Positions 39,104 through 49,548 of a stretch of 64,000 nt of DNA are shown here, in pieces (the stretch's first letter is position 1; every line of letters begins with the position of its first letter). Below the pieces are notes generated by a model. It did no database searches, was not told where the DNA came from, and worked only from the letters and a program-made list of their open reading frames with translations. The stretch is from Rubellimicrobium aerolatum (GTDB lineage: Bacteria > Pseudomonadota > Alphaproteobacteria > Rhodobacterales > Rhodobacteraceae): positions 62,001 to 126,000 of the forward strand of contig NZ_JAGGJP010000004.1 in NCBI RefSeq assembly GCF_017872975.1, written 5' to 3'. Both the position numbers and the translations under genes were made by a program.

Positions 39104-40897
39104 ATGGCGGAACGACTGATTCGAATCGAACGACACGCGACGGCCCTCGCGGCCGAGATGCCGCCCGTCCGCCTGCCCGAGCCCCGGCCGGCGCGGGACG
39201 CCGGGTCGTGGCTGCCCGATGGCCTGATCCCCGTCGATCCGCTGGCCGAGCCGCCCGAGGCCGGGCTCCCGGGCCGCCTCGACCCCGTGCTCGCCCTGGC
39301 CGAGGGGCTCCTGCCCTGGCGGGCGGGCGGCACGGCGACGGCGGTGCTCTGCGCCGACCCGATGCGCGGCGCGGCCCACCTGCCGCGCCTCAGCGCGGTT
39401 TTCGGCGGCCCCGTCCGCCTCCTGCCCGCCGAGCCCCGTAGCCTCGCCGCCGCTCTCGCCGCGACGGCCGGGCGGGCGCTGGTGGCCCGCGCCGAAACGC
39501 TCCCCCCCTCCCGGTCGAGCTGCCGCTCGCTGCCCGGTTCCGCGCTCGCGGGCGTGGCGGCGCTGGCCCTGTCCCTTCTGGGGGGGCTGACCCTGCTCCA
39601 TCCCCCGGCGGTCCTCCTGGGCCTCGTGGCCCTCGCCGCGCTGGCCCTCGTCTCGGGCGCCGCGCTCAAGCTCGCCGCCGTCGCCGCGACGCTGCGCCGC
39701 CCGTCGCCCGAGCCCGCCTCCGACGTGCGGCCCGCGCGCCTCCCCGTGATCTCGCTCCTCGTGCCCCTCTACCACGAGACCGGCATCGCCCGGACCCTGC
39801 TCCGCCGCATGGAGGCGCTCGACTACCCGCGCGACCTCCTCGACCTCTGCCTGATCGTGGAGGACGACGACCGCCTGACCCGCGCCACCCTGGAGGCGAC
39901 GGCCCTGCCCCCCTGGGCGCGCATCGTCGAGGTTCCCGAGGGCACGCTCCGCACCAAGCCCCGCGCGCTGAACTACGCCCTCGCCTTCGCCCGTGGCTCG
40001 ATCCTCGGCCTCTACGACGCCGAGGACGTGCCCGCGCCCGACCACCTCCACAAGGTCGCCCTCGCCTTCGCCCGGCGCGGCCCGTCCACCGCGTGCCTCC
40101 AGGGCGCTCTCGACTACCACAACCACCGCCGCAACTGGGTGGCGCGCTGCTTCACGCTCGAATACGCAGGCTGGTTCCGCGTGCTCCTCCCCGGCATCCA
40201 GCGGCTGGGCCTCGCCGTCCCGCTCGGCGGCACGACGCTGTTCCTGCGGCGCGAGGCGCTGGAGGCCGTCGGCGGCTGGGACGCCCACAACGTCACCGAG
40301 GACGCCGACCTCGGCCTCCGTCTCGCCCGCGCCGGCTACCTCACCGAGATGATCCCCATCGCCACCCAGGAGGAGGCCAACTTCCGCCCCTGGCCCTGGG
40401 TCCGCCAGCGGTCGCGCTGGCTCAAGGGCTACGCCGTGACCTGGGCCGTCCACATGCGCGACCCCGTCCGCCTCTGGCGCGAGCTGGGCCCCCGCCGCTT
40501 CTGGGGCGTGCAGGTGATGTTCCTCGGCGCCATCCTCCAGTTCGCGCTGGCGCCGCTGCTCTGGAGCTTCTGGCTCCTGCCGCTGGGCCTGCCGCACCCT
40601 CTCGCCTCCCTGCTTCCGCCGGCGGTCCTCGTGGCGCTGTCGATCCTGTTCCTGGCGACGCAGGCCCTCGACATCGCCTATGCCTGCGTCGGCGCGCGCC
40701 GGGCCGGCAAGCCGGGCCTCGCCTTCTGGTCCCCGACCCTGATGCTTTATTTTCCGCTCGCGACCCTCGCCGTCTACAAGGCCCTGTGGGAGCTGGCGGC
40801 CCGCCCCTTCCACTGGGACAAGACCGAGCACGGCATCGACGCCGCCGTCACTCCGCCGCCTGCACCTTCGCCGCGTCGAGACGGAGCCGCGTCATGA
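39104..40897 (+). CDS. Large membrane glycosyltransferase, family 2 (cellulose-synthase-like)
   Basis: The product is 597 aa. The N-terminal ~145 residues form a domain of unknown role that includes LPDGLIPVDPLAEPPEAG. Two helices follow at about 147-195, then a GT2 domain with the processive pattern: VEDDD, LYDAEDVP, VTEDADLGLR and RQRSRWLKG (the D, DxD, D, QxxRW-type set), and four C-terminal helices after residue ~465. This is the layout of synthases that polymerise and extrude polysaccharide, or of large single-transfer enzymes. AAGGAGGAAAAGG stands just before the ATG, a very strong ribosome-binding site. The 3' end overlaps the GntR gene on the other strand by 50 bp. Confidence 0.88.
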   Translation: MAERLIRIERHATALAAEMPPVRLPEPRPARDAGSWLPDGLIPVDPLAEPPEAGLPGRLDPVLALAEGLLPWRAGGTATAVLCADPMRGAAHLPRLSAVFGGPVRLLPAEPRSLAAALAATAGRALVARAETLPPSRSSCRSLPGSALAGVAALALSLLGGLTLLHPPAVLLGLVALAALALVSGAALKLAAVAATLRRPSPEPASDVRPARLPVISLLVPLYHETGIARTLLRRMEALDYPRDLLDLCLIVEDDDRLTRATLEATALPPWARIVEVPEGTLRTKPRALNYALAFARGSILGLYDAEDVPAPDHLHKVALAFARRGPSTACLQGALDYHNHRRNWVARCFTLEYAGWFRVLLPGIQRLGLAVPLGGTTLFLRREALEAVGGWDAHNVTEDADLGLRLARAGYLTEMIPIATQEEANFRPWPWVRQRSRWLKGYAVTWAVHMRDPVRLWRELGPRRFWGVQVMFLGAILQFALAPLLWSFWLLPLGLPHPLASLLPPAVLVALSILFLATQALDIAYACVGARRAGKPGLAFWSPTLMLYFPLATLAVYKALWELAARPFHWDKTEHGIDAAVTPPPAPSPRRDGAAS

Positions 40898-41498
40898 AGG
40901 CCCGCGAGATGTGCTCCCGCAGCGCGGCGTCCGCCGCCTCGCCGTTCCCCGCCTCGATGGCGCGCACGATGGCCTCGTGCTCCTCCAGCGTCCCCTTGGA
41001 CCGCCCCTCGGCCGACAGGGACGTGGACGCCAGCAGCGCCATGGAGCGGTGCACGAGGTCGAGCTGCTGCACGAGGAAGCGGTTGTGAGAGGCCAGATGG
41101 ATCTGCCGATGGAATCGCCGGTTGGCGCGGCTGAGCGCCTGGGGATCGCTCACCAGCGCCCGGTCCGCCTCCAGCATGTCGCGCAGCACCCGCACCTCCT
41201 CGCGCGTGGCGTGCTTGGCGGCGAGCCGCGCGGCCAGCCCCTCCAGCTCCCCCCGCACGACATACAGCTCCGCGAGCTGGTTGTGGTCGAGCGAGGCGAC
41301 GATCAGGCTCCGCCCGTCGCGGGACAGGAGCGACTGCGTCTCCATCCGCTGGAGCGCCTCGCGGATGGGGGTGCGCGACACCCCGAAGCGGTCGGCGAGC
41401 TCGCTTTCCACCAGCCGGTCGCCGGGCTTGTAGATGCCGGAGTCGATCGCCTCCAGGATCAGGGCATAGGCGTCGCGCTGGGTTTTCGGGTCTGTCAT
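40848..41498 (-). CDS. GntR-family regulator, FCD subfamily
   Basis: The product is 216 aa. The N-terminal winged helix is typical: IYKPGDRLVESELADRFGVS then RTPIREALQRMETQSLL. The C-terminal all-helical FCD domain has YVVRGELEGLAARLAAKHAT, FHRQIHLASHN and LEEHEAIVRAIEAGN, whose Asp/His residues usually bind a metal and a carboxylate effector. Targets are unknown; no obvious catabolic operon is adjacent. The start ATG is at 41498. The 3' end runs 50 bp into the convergent glycosyltransferase gene. Confidence 0.92.
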   Translation of the reverse strand: MTDPKTQRDAYALILEAIDSGIYKPGDRLVESELADRFGVSRTPIREALQRMETQSLLSRDGRSLIVASLDHNQLAELYVVRGELEGLAARLAAKHATREEVRVLRDMLEADRALVSDPQALSRANRRFHRQIHLASHNRFLVQQLDLVHRSMALLASTSLSAEGRSKGTLEEHEAIVRAIEAGNGEAADAALREHISRAFMTRLRLDAAKVQAAE

Positions 41499-41579
41499 GC
41501 ACGGGATGTTACGCTGGCCCGGCGGCGGCGCAAGCGGGCGCGGTTGCGGCGGACCCCCGACCTCCGTAGGGTCCCGCCC

Positions 41580-42224
41580 ATGGTCGCCGCCTCCTTCGCT
41601 CATGTCCGCGCCTGGGTCTTCGACCTGGACAACACCCTCTATCCCCCCTCGGCCCGGCTCTTCGCGCAGATCGAGGTGCGGATGACGGCCTATGTCGCGC
41701 GCGCGCTCGGCGTCACCGAGGCCGAGGCCGACCGGCTCCGGGGCCACTACTGGGCGCAGTATGGCACCACGCTGTCCGGCCTCATGGCCGAGCACGGGGT
41801 AGAGCCCGGCCCCTACCTCGCCGAGGTCCACGACATCGACTTCTCGGCCCTCTCGCCCGACCCGCATCTCGCCGCGCGGATCATGGCGCTGCCCGGCCGC
41901 AAGATCGTCTACACCAACGGCGATGGCGCCTACGCGGCCAAGGTGCTGGCGGCGCGCGGGCTGACCGGCGCCTTCGACGCCGTGTATGGCGTGGAGCACG
42001 CGGGCTTCCTGCCAAAGCCCGAGCAGGCCGCCTTCGAGGCGGTCTTCGCGCTCGACGGGCTGTCCCCCACCGAGGGCGCGATGTTCGAGGACGACCCGCG
42101 CAACCTGATGGTGCCGCACCTGATGGGAATGCGGACGGTGCTGGTCGGCCCCGAGGCGCTGGCGCAGGACCACATCCACCACCACACCGACGACCTCGCG
42201 GGCTTCCTCGCGCGGCTCGGCTGA
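41580..42224 (+). CDS. HAD-family pyrimidine 5'-nucleotidase-like hydrolase
   Basis: The product is 214 aa. HAD motifs: WVFDLDNTLYPP (nucleophile and acid Asp), VYTNGD (motif II), the Lys of FLPKPEQAAFE (III) and MFEDDPRNL (IV). It is the SDT1/YjjG-like subgroup (pyrimidine 5'-nucleotidase) with a helical cap. Expected activity is removal of phosphate from nucleotide monophosphates, including damaged ones. It begins 81 bp after the divergent GntR start and is followed by the UbiH-type gene on the same strand. Confidence 0.88.
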   Translation: MVAASFAHVRAWVFDLDNTLYPPSARLFAQIEVRMTAYVARALGVTEAEADRLRGHYWAQYGTTLSGLMAEHGVEPGPYLAEVHDIDFSALSPDPHLAARIMALPGRKIVYTNGDGAYAAKVLAARGLTGAFDAVYGVEHAGFLPKPEQAAFEAVFALDGLSPTEGAMFEDDPRNLMVPHLMGMRTVLVGPEALAQDHIHHHTDDLAGFLARLG

Positions 42225-42263
42225 CCCTTCCCGAGGCTGGCGAACCGGCCTATCTGAGGTGGC

Positions 42264-43433
42264 ATGGACAGCACCGACATCCTCGTCGCCGGCGGTGGCA
42301 CGGCGGGCCTCGCGGCGGCGGCCGCCTTCGGGAGCCTGGGGCTCCGCGTCACCTGCGTGGACCCCGCTCCGGCCGAGACGCCGGACGGTCCCGACGCCGA
42401 CCTCCGCACCACCGCGATCCTCACCCCCGGCCGGGCGCTGCTGGAAGCGGCGGGCCTCTGGGACCGGCTCGCGCCCGAGGCGACGCCGCTCCGCGTCATG
42501 CGGATCGTGGATGCCCGGGGAACCCCGGTGCGGCGCGACTTCGACGCGGGCGACCTGGGCGACCAGCCCTTCGGCTGGAACGTGACGAACGCGGTCCTCA
42601 AGCGCGCCTTCGCCGAGCGGCTGGCCGGGATGCCCAACGTCGCCCTGCGGCGCGGCACCGGCTTTGCCGGCCGGGTGGCGCAGGTGGACGAGGTGACGGC
42701 CACCCTCTCGGACGGGAGCCGGGTCGCGGCGCGGCTGCTCGTGGGCGCGGACGGGCGCGACTCGGCGGTGCGCCGGGCCTGCGGGATCGGGGTCAGGACC
42801 ACGCGCTACGGGCAGAAGGCCTTGGTCTTCGCCGTCACCCACGATCGCCCGCACGGGGGCGTCTCGACCGAGGTCCATGCCTCGGGCGGCCCTTTCACGC
42901 TGGTCCCGCTGCCCGACCACGACGGACGGCCCTGCTCGGCCGTGGTCTGGATGACGGACGGGGTGGAGGCGCTGCGGCTGAAGGGGTTGCCCGACGAGGA
43001 GTTCGCGCGGGCCGTCAACGCCCGCTCGGCGCAGGTCATGGGGCCGCTCGCGCCCGTGGGGGGGCGGCAGCTCTGGCCCATCGTCACGCAGGTCGCGGAT
43101 CGCGTCACGGCGCGGCGCACGGCGCTGATGGCCGAGGCGGCCCATGTGGTGCCGCCCATCGGGGCGCAGGGGCTCAACATGAGCCTTGGCGACCTGCGGA
43201 CGATGATCGACCTCGCCCGCGCGCGGCCCGACGACATCGGCGAGGAGTCCTGGCTGGCGGCCTACGCCCGCGCGCGGGAGCCGGAGATCCGGCTGCGGGC
43301 CTTCGGCATCGACGCCCTGAACCGCGCCTCGATCGGCGGGCTCGGGCCGCTCCGCGCGCTGGGGCTGCGGGCGATGCATGGGATCGGGCCGGTGCGGCGC
43401 GGGCTCATGCAGCTCGGCCTGGGGCTGCGCTGA
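42264..43433 (+). CDS. FAD-dependent monooxygenase, UbiH/VisC family
   Basis: The product is 389 aa. The N-terminal FAD-binding fold is ILVAGGGTAGLAAAAAF, the middle DG motif is LLVGADGRDSAVRRACGI, and the C-terminal FAD motif is LMAEAAHVVPPIGAQGLNMSLGD. Members hydroxylate the ubiquinone ring. Which ring position is affected cannot be told. The ATG at 42264 is 39 bp after the HAD stop, so the two are probably cotranscribed. UbiF or UbiL are alternative names for alphaproteobacterial members. Confidence 0.88.
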   Translation: MDSTDILVAGGGTAGLAAAAAFGSLGLRVTCVDPAPAETPDGPDADLRTTAILTPGRALLEAAGLWDRLAPEATPLRVMRIVDARGTPVRRDFDAGDLGDQPFGWNVTNAVLKRAFAERLAGMPNVALRRGTGFAGRVAQVDEVTATLSDGSRVAARLLVGADGRDSAVRRACGIGVRTTRYGQKALVFAVTHDRPHGGVSTEVHASGGPFTLVPLPDHDGRPCSAVVWMTDGVEALRLKGLPDEEFARAVNARSAQVMGPLAPVGGRQLWPIVTQVADRVTARRTALMAEAAHVVPPIGAQGLNMSLGDLRTMIDLARARPDDIGEESWLAAYARAREPEIRLRAFGIDALNRASIGGLGPLRALGLRAMHGIGPVRRGLMQLGLGLR

Positions 43434-43574
43434 GCGGCCGGCGGCCACGTCCGGGACTTCGGACCGTCGGTCATAGGACCTAAGCCCGTGATCACACGCG
43501 CGGCGGGAATGATAGATACCCCCATGGCAGACGGACCCGCCCGGCCGACGGGCGGACGGGCAGGGGAGAACTTC

Positions 43575-44630
43575 ATGGCCATCGCACCCATCGCGGCGAA
43601 CGACAGCTTCCGGGTCGCGCCGGGCGTCACGCTGACCGGCAACCTGGGGATCAACAACGGCGCGGGCCTGGACCGGGACCCGGACGGGACCCTTCTGGGC
43701 TGGGTCGCGGGCCTCTACGACCCGGCGAGCGCTGGCCAGGGGACCAACCCCGGCCTGGGATTCGTGGACGGGATGCTGAACTTCGTCACCGTGATCCAGT
43801 CGGGCTACGTCACGCGCCCGGTCTGGACCACGACCACGACCCTGACCACCCCGGCGGGCGGTCAGGTCGCCGTCCAGACCGACGGCACGTTCAGCTACAC
43901 GCCGCGCGCGGGCTTCGCCGGCACCGACCGCTTCACCTACACCCTCGTGGACGGCGAGATGAAGTCGGCCACCGCCGTCGCGACCATCGCCGTCGGCGCC
44001 GTCGCCGCCGCGCCGCAGGGCACGACCCTGGCCGACCGGCTGACCGGCACGGCGGGCAACGACGTGATCCGGGCGCTGGACGGCAACGACGTGGTGCGGG
44101 GCGCCGGCGGGCGCGACACCGTCTATGGAGGCACCGGCAACGACGCCGTGCTGGGCGACGCCGGCACGGACCTGCTGATGGGCGAGTCCGGGAACGACCG
44201 GCTCGACGGCGGGCTGGACGCCGACCGGCTCCTGGGCGGCAGCGGCACGGACAGCCTGATCGGCGGCGCCGGCAACGACGTGCTGGACGGCGGCGTCGCG
44301 CTCGACCGCCTGACCGGGGGGGCGGGCGCCGACACCTTCGTCATGGTGACGACCGGCGTCGCGAACGAGGACATCATCGCCGACTGGGGCACGGGCGACC
44401 GGGTGGGCGTCTCGGGCCGCGCGCTGGGGCTGCGGGCGGGGACGCCTCTCGCCGACGATTACCTCGTGACCCAGGGCACGGCCGCCTCGGGGCACGCGCG
44501 CCTTGTCGAAAGCCGGGACGGGCTGCGGCTCTACCTCGACGCGGACGGCGACGGGGCGACGGCCGACCGGCTCCTCGCGAGCTTCGCGGCCCCCGTGGAC
44601 CTGACCGAGGCGAGCGTGCTGCTGCTCTGA
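43575..44630 (+). CDS. RTX calcium-binding protein with cadherin-like repeat
   Basis: The product is 351 aa. Residues ~80-140 (VQTDGTFSYTPRAGFAG, then TDRFTYTLVDG) are a cadherin-like/VCBS-type beta-sandwich. Residues ~160-255 hold about eight nonapeptide RTX repeats of GGxGxD type (GGTGNDAVLGDAG, GESGNDRLDGG, GGAGNDVLDGG), followed by ADTFVMVT. RTX proteins are secreted unfolded by type I systems and fold on binding calcium outside. No N-terminal signal is seen, as expected, and no type I exporter genes are nearby. The ATG at 43575 was chosen for its GGGGAGAA site; three in-frame ATGs lie upstream. Confidence 0.88.
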   Translation: MAIAPIAANDSFRVAPGVTLTGNLGINNGAGLDRDPDGTLLGWVAGLYDPASAGQGTNPGLGFVDGMLNFVTVIQSGYVTRPVWTTTTTLTTPAGGQVAVQTDGTFSYTPRAGFAGTDRFTYTLVDGEMKSATAVATIAVGAVAAAPQGTTLADRLTGTAGNDVIRALDGNDVVRGAGGRDTVYGGTGNDAVLGDAGTDLLMGESGNDRLDGGLDADRLLGGSGTDSLIGGAGNDVLDGGVALDRLTGGAGADTFVMVTTGVANEDIIADWGTGDRVGVSGRALGLRAGTPLADDYLVTQGTAASGHARLVESRDGLRLYLDADGDGATADRLLASFAAPVDLTEASVLLL

Positions 44631-44647
44631 GCCCGCGCGCGAGGGGT

Positions 44648-44669
44648 CCGGCCCCCGGCTGGGGGCCGG
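44648..44669 (+). terminator. Hairpin after the RTX gene
   Basis: ccggccccc and gggggccgg form a perfect 9-bp stem with a 4-base loop, 17 bp after the stop. No T-tract is present. Confidence 0.55.
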
Positions 44670-44673
44670 GCGA

Positions 44674-45755
<1,082 letters not shown>

Positions 45756-45787
45756 GTTCGTCATCGTTCCTCCTTTCCAGGACCGGG

Positions 45788-45813
45788 GGGCGCCGAGGGA
45801 TTCGGCGCCCTTT
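45788..45813 (+). terminator. Rho-independent terminator of ilvC
   Basis: gggcgccga and tcggcgccc form a perfect 9-bp stem with a 5-base loop, followed by TTT, 32 bp after the stop. Confidence 0.8.
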
Positions 45814-46008
45814 CGCGTTCAATATGCCAGGGAAGGGTTAACGGCGTCCGACAGCAACGAACGGTCAGGGGGCGGTTCGCGCAACGCCTGTTCTGGGTGA
45901 TTCGGGGGCAGGCTCGGGCGTCTCCGCAGCCGGGTCGCCGGGGGCCGCGACGGCAAGCGGGCCGTGGCCGGTGACAATCCCCCGCCCGGAGAGTAGGCTG
46001 TTTCCAGC

Positions 46009-47259
46009 ATGGACGGAGATGCACGCATGATCGACGGCATCGGCTCCGACGCCGCTGGGGCGCCCGACGTGGCCTCCGACGTGGCTCTGGTCCAGAGGAT
46101 CCCGGTGGTGCCGTCGATCCTGTCGGTCTGCGCCTCGATGACCGGGGTGGGCATCGCCGCCGTGGCCCGCGTCACCCAGGACCGCTGGACGGCGGCGGCG
46201 ACGCTGGATCGGGCGGGATTCGGGCTGCATCCGGGGCAGGAGCTGCCCATCGAGACGACCTTCTGCCAGACGGTGCGGGATTCGGGCGAGCCGGTGGTCT
46301 TCGACGACGCGCCGACGGACGAGGTGTGGCGGCACAGCCCGATCCCGGCCCTTTACAACATCGCCTGCTACATCGCCGTCCCCATCCGGCTGCCCGACGG
46401 GACGTTCTGGGGCACGCTCTGCGGCTTCGATTCCGAGCCCAAGCCGGTGAGCGGGGCCGACACCGTGCGGACGTTCCACCTGTTCGCGGACCTCCTGGGC
46501 TTCCACATCGACGCGCAGCGCCGGCTGGAGGCGAGCGAGGGGCTGCTGGCCGAGGTGCGGCAGGATTCGACCCTGCGGGAGCAATACATCGCCGTGCTGG
46601 GCCACGACCTGCGGAACCCGCTGGCCGCCCTCGGCGCGGGGGTGCGGTTCCTGCGGCGGGAGCCCCTGGGCGAGCGGGGGCGGGGCATCCTCGACCTGAT
46701 GGACGGAAGCCTGGACCGCATGGGGGGGCTGGTGGACGAGGCGCTGGACTTTGCGCGCGGGCGGCTGGCGGGGGGCATCCCGCTGGCGATGATGGAAGAG
46801 GTGGACCTGCGGCCGATCCTGGGGCAGATCGTCGCCGAGATGCGGAGCGTCTGGCCCGACCGCGCCATCGAGGCCGACCTGCGCGAGCTGGCGCCGCTGC
46901 GCGCCGACCCCCGGCGCATCGGGCAGATGCTGTCAAACCTCCTGGGGAACGCCTTGGCGCACGGATCGGCCGAGCGGCCGGTGCGCGTCGTCGCCAAGAC
47001 CGAGGACGGGGCCGTGAGCCTTTGCGTGGAGAACGGCGGGCGGCCGATCCCCGCGCCGGTGCTGGCCGACCTGTTCGAGCCCTTCAAGCGCCAGCCCGAC
47101 CGGTTCCGCGACAAGGGGCTGGGGCTGGGGTTGTATATCGCCGCGCAGATCGCCCGCGCCCATGGCGGGGAGCTGGTCGCCCAGTCCGACGAGACCGAGA
47201 CGCGGCTGACGTTCACGATGCCGGTCGCGGCGCCGACGCGGTCGTCGCTGGCGGTCTGA
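46009..47259 (+). CDS. GAF-domain sensor histidine kinase
   Basis: The product is 416 aa, soluble. A GAF domain spans about residues 30-175 (FCQTVRDSGEPVVFDDAPTD, YIAVPIRLPDGTFWGTLCGF). The dimerisation/phosphoacceptor motif is VLGHDLRNPLAAL near residue 200, with the catalytic domain N box LLGNALAHG, VENGGRPIPAPVL and GLGLGLYIAAQIARAHGG. The GAF N-terminus resembles that of light- or redox-sensing kinases, but no chromophore Cys is evident at the usual site. No response regulator is nearby, so it is an orphan kinase. The ATG at 46027 with a GGAGA site is an alternative start. Confidence 0.88.
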   Translation: MDGDARMIDGIGSDAAGAPDVASDVALVQRIPVVPSILSVCASMTGVGIAAVARVTQDRWTAAATLDRAGFGLHPGQELPIETTFCQTVRDSGEPVVFDDAPTDEVWRHSPIPALYNIACYIAVPIRLPDGTFWGTLCGFDSEPKPVSGADTVRTFHLFADLLGFHIDAQRRLEASEGLLAEVRQDSTLREQYIAVLGHDLRNPLAALGAGVRFLRREPLGERGRGILDLMDGSLDRMGGLVDEALDFARGRLAGGIPLAMMEEVDLRPILGQIVAEMRSVWPDRAIEADLRELAPLRADPRRIGQMLSNLLGNALAHGSAERPVRVVAKTEDGAVSLCVENGGRPIPAPVLADLFEPFKRQPDRFRDKGLGLGLYIAAQIARAHGGELVAQSDETETRLTFTMPVAAPTRSSLAV

Positions 47260-47322
47260 GGGGGACGCTTTCCTTTTCCGACGGCTCTGCGAAGGTTTGC
47301 CCGGTTCAGGAAGGGACACGGC

Positions 47323-48090
47323 ATGGGCGGGCGGCTGGCGGGCAAGGTGGCGATCGTGTCGGGCGGGGCGACGGGGATGGGGGGCGCGGCGGCGTCGCTG
47401 TTCGCGGCCGAGGGCGCGAAGGTGGCGGTGATCGACCGCGACATGGACGCCGCGCGGGCGCGGGTGGGGGCGATCCGCAGCGCGGGCGGCGTGGCCGAGG
47501 CGTTCGGGGCGGACGTGTCGGTGGCGGCGGAGGTCGAGGCGGCGGTGCGGGGCGCGGCGGCGGTGCATGGGGTCGCGAACGTGCTGTTCAACCACGCGGG
47601 CACCATCGTCATCAAGCCGTTCCTGGAGACGACGGAAGCCGAATGGGACTGGCTGCACGCCGTCAACGTCAAGTCGATGTTCCTGATGACCAAGGCCGTG
47701 CTGCCGGGGATGCTGGCGCAGGGCGGCGGGAGCATCGTCTGCACGTCGAGCATCAGCGCCGTGGCGGGGACGCCGATGGAGGTGCTCTACGACACCACCA
47801 AGGGGGCGGTGCACATGTTCGCCCGCGCGGTGGCGGTGGAGTTCCGCGACCGGGGGATCCGCTGCAACGCGGTCTGTCCGGGGTTCATCCGCACGCCGCA
47901 CGGGCTGCGCGAGGTGGACGAGCTGCGGCGGCTGGGGGTGGACGTGTCGGAGGCGGCGATCATCGCCGCGCAGGGGCGCATCGGCGAGCCCGAGGAGGTG
48001 GCGCGGGCGGCGCTGTTCCTGGCGAGCGACGAGGCGAGCTTCGTGAACGGGGCGCAGTTGTTCGTGGACAACGGGTTCACGGCGATCTGA
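47323..48090 (+). CDS. Short-chain dehydrogenase/reductase
   Basis: The product is 255 aa, a classical SDR. The cofactor motif is [12 protein letters not shown] (TGxxxGxG variant), NHAGT is the NNAG equivalent, and the active site is Ser in [10 protein letters not shown] with YDTTK. The C-terminal [16 protein letters not shown] is typical. It oxidises or reduces a hydroxyl/keto substrate with NAD(P); the substrate is unknown. It follows the histidine kinase by 63 bp on the same strand but shows no functional link. Confidence 0.9.
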   Translation: MGGRLAGKVAIVSGGATGMGGAAASLFAAEGAKVAVIDRDMDAARARVGAIRSAGGVAEAFGADVSVAAEVEAAVRGAAAVHGVANVLFNHAGTIVIKPFLETTEAEWDWLHAVNVKSMFLMTKAVLPGMLAQGGGSIVCTSSISAVAGTPMEVLYDTTKGAVHMFARAVAVEFRDRGIRCNAVCPGFIRTPHGLREVDELRRLGVDVSEAAIIAAQGRIGEPEEVARAALFLASDEASFVNGAQLFVDNGFTAI

Positions 48091-48095
48091 CGGGC

Positions 48096-48165
48096 GATGG
48101 TGGGGTGAAACCCCACCCTGCGGGGTCGCGCCGGTGGCGGGCTCAAGCCCGCCCTACGATGGCGA
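48096..48165. repeat. Family B repeat, paired hairpins
   Basis: ggtggggtgaaaccccacc and ggcgggctcaagcccgccc form two adjacent hairpins between convergent genes, ending in ctacga. They may serve as a bidirectional terminator for the SDR and glmM genes. Confidence 0.7.
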
Positions 48166-48186
48166 ACCGACCGTCGCGGCGGCCCC

Positions 48187-49548
48187 CTACTCCGCCGCGC
48201 GCACCAGGGCGGCCTGCTCCACGGCCTCCACGACCTCGCCCACCACTTCCGACAGGAGCGATTCGTCCTCGCATTCGGCCATGACGCGGATCAGGGGCTC
48301 GGTGCCGGACTTGCGGATCAGGAGGCGGCCGTGGCCGTTGAGGCGGGCCTTGGCGCCCTCGATGGCCTGCGCCACGGTCGGCGCCGCGAGCGGCTGCTGG
48401 CCGGCGGCGTAGCGGACGTTCCGGAGGAGCTGCGGCACGGTGTCGAACTGGCGCAGGAGCCGCGAGGCGGGGAGGCCCGTCTCGATCATGGCGGCGAGGA
48501 CCTGGAGCCCGGCCAGGAGGCCGTCGCCGGTGGTGGCGTAGTCGGTCATCACGATGTGGCCCGACTGCTCGCCGCCCAGGTTCCAGCCGCCGGCGCGCAT
48601 CGCCTCGACGACGTAGCGGTCGCCGACGGCGGTGCGTTCGAGCCGGAGGCCGCGCCCGGCGAGGAAGCGTTCGAGCCCGAGGTTCGACATGACGGTGGCG
48701 ACGAGCGTGCCGCCCGCGAGCCGCCCCTGGTCGGCCCAGCGCGCGGCCATGAGCGCCATGAGCTGGTCGCCGTCCGCGACCTCGCCGTTCTCGTCGATCA
48801 GGATCACGCGATCGGCGTCGCCGTCGAGGCAGATGCCGAGGTCGGCGCCATGGGCCACGACCGTCTCGGCCGCCGTGTGGGGGGCGGTGGAGCCGCAGCC
48901 CTCGTTGATGTTGGTGCCGTTGGGCGTGGTGCCGACGGGGACGACGGTCGCGCCCAGCTCCCAGAGCACGTCGGGGGCGACCTTGTAGGCCGCGCCGTTG
49001 GCGCAGTCGATCACCACCTTGAGGCCGTCGAGGCGGCGGCCGTGCGGGAAGGTGCCCTTGAGCCGCTCCATGTAGCGGAAGCGGCCGTCGTCCACGCGCT
49101 TGGCGCGGCCGATGTTGTCGGCGCGGGTGGGCTCGACGCCCTGCTCGACCAGCGCCTCGATCTCGGCCTCGGCCTCGTCGGAGAGCTTGAAGCCGTCGGG
49201 GCCGAAGAACTTGATGCCGTTGTCGCGGTGCGGGTTGTGGGAGGCGGAGATCATGATGCCCACGTCGGCGCGCATGGAGATCGTGAGCAGCCCCACGGCG
49301 GGGGTCGGCACCGGGCCGAGGAGGAGGACGTTCATGCCGGTGGAGGTGAGGCCGGCGGTCAGCGCGTTCTCGAACATGTAGCCGGACAGGCGGGTGTCCT
49401 TGCCGATCACCACGCGGTGCCCGTTGGACCCGTCGTTGCGGAAGTAGCGGCCCGCCGCCGCGCCGATCCGCAAGGCCATCTCGGCCGTCATCGGCCAGGC
49501 GTTGGCCGTCCCGCGCACGCCGTCCGTGCCGAAGAGTTTCCTGCTCAT
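48187..49548 (-). CDS. glmM: Phosphoglucosamine mutase
   Basis: The product is 453 aa. It converts glucosamine 6-phosphate to the 1-phosphate on the way to UDP-GlcNAc for peptidoglycan and lipopolysaccharide. Motifs: FGTDGVRG at the N-terminus, the phosphoserine loop [18 protein letters not shown], the metal site [13 protein letters not shown], the sugar loop GGEQSGH and the phosphate loop [12 protein letters not shown]. The ATG at 49548 overlaps the folP stop by 4 bp. folP-glmM pairing is common in proteobacteria. Confidence 0.97.
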   Translation of the reverse strand: MSRKLFGTDGVRGTANAWPMTAEMALRIGAAAGRYFRNDGSNGHRVVIGKDTRLSGYMFENALTAGLTSTGMNVLLLGPVPTPAVGLLTISMRADVGIMISASHNPHRDNGIKFFGPDGFKLSDEAEAEIEALVEQGVEPTRADNIGRAKRVDDGRFRYMERLKGTFPHGRRLDGLKVVIDCANGAAYKVAPDVLWELGATVVPVGTTPNGTNINEGCGSTAPHTAAETVVAHGADLGICLDGDADRVILIDENGEVADGDQLMALMAARWADQGRLAGGTLVATVMSNLGLERFLAGRGLRLERTAVGDRYVVEAMRAGGWNLGGEQSGHIVMTDYATTGDGLLAGLQVLAAMIETGLPASRLLRQFDTVPQLLRNVRYAAGQQPLAAPTVAQAIEGAKARLNGHGRLLIRKSGTEPLIRVMAECEDESLLSEVVGEVVEAVEQAALVRAAE

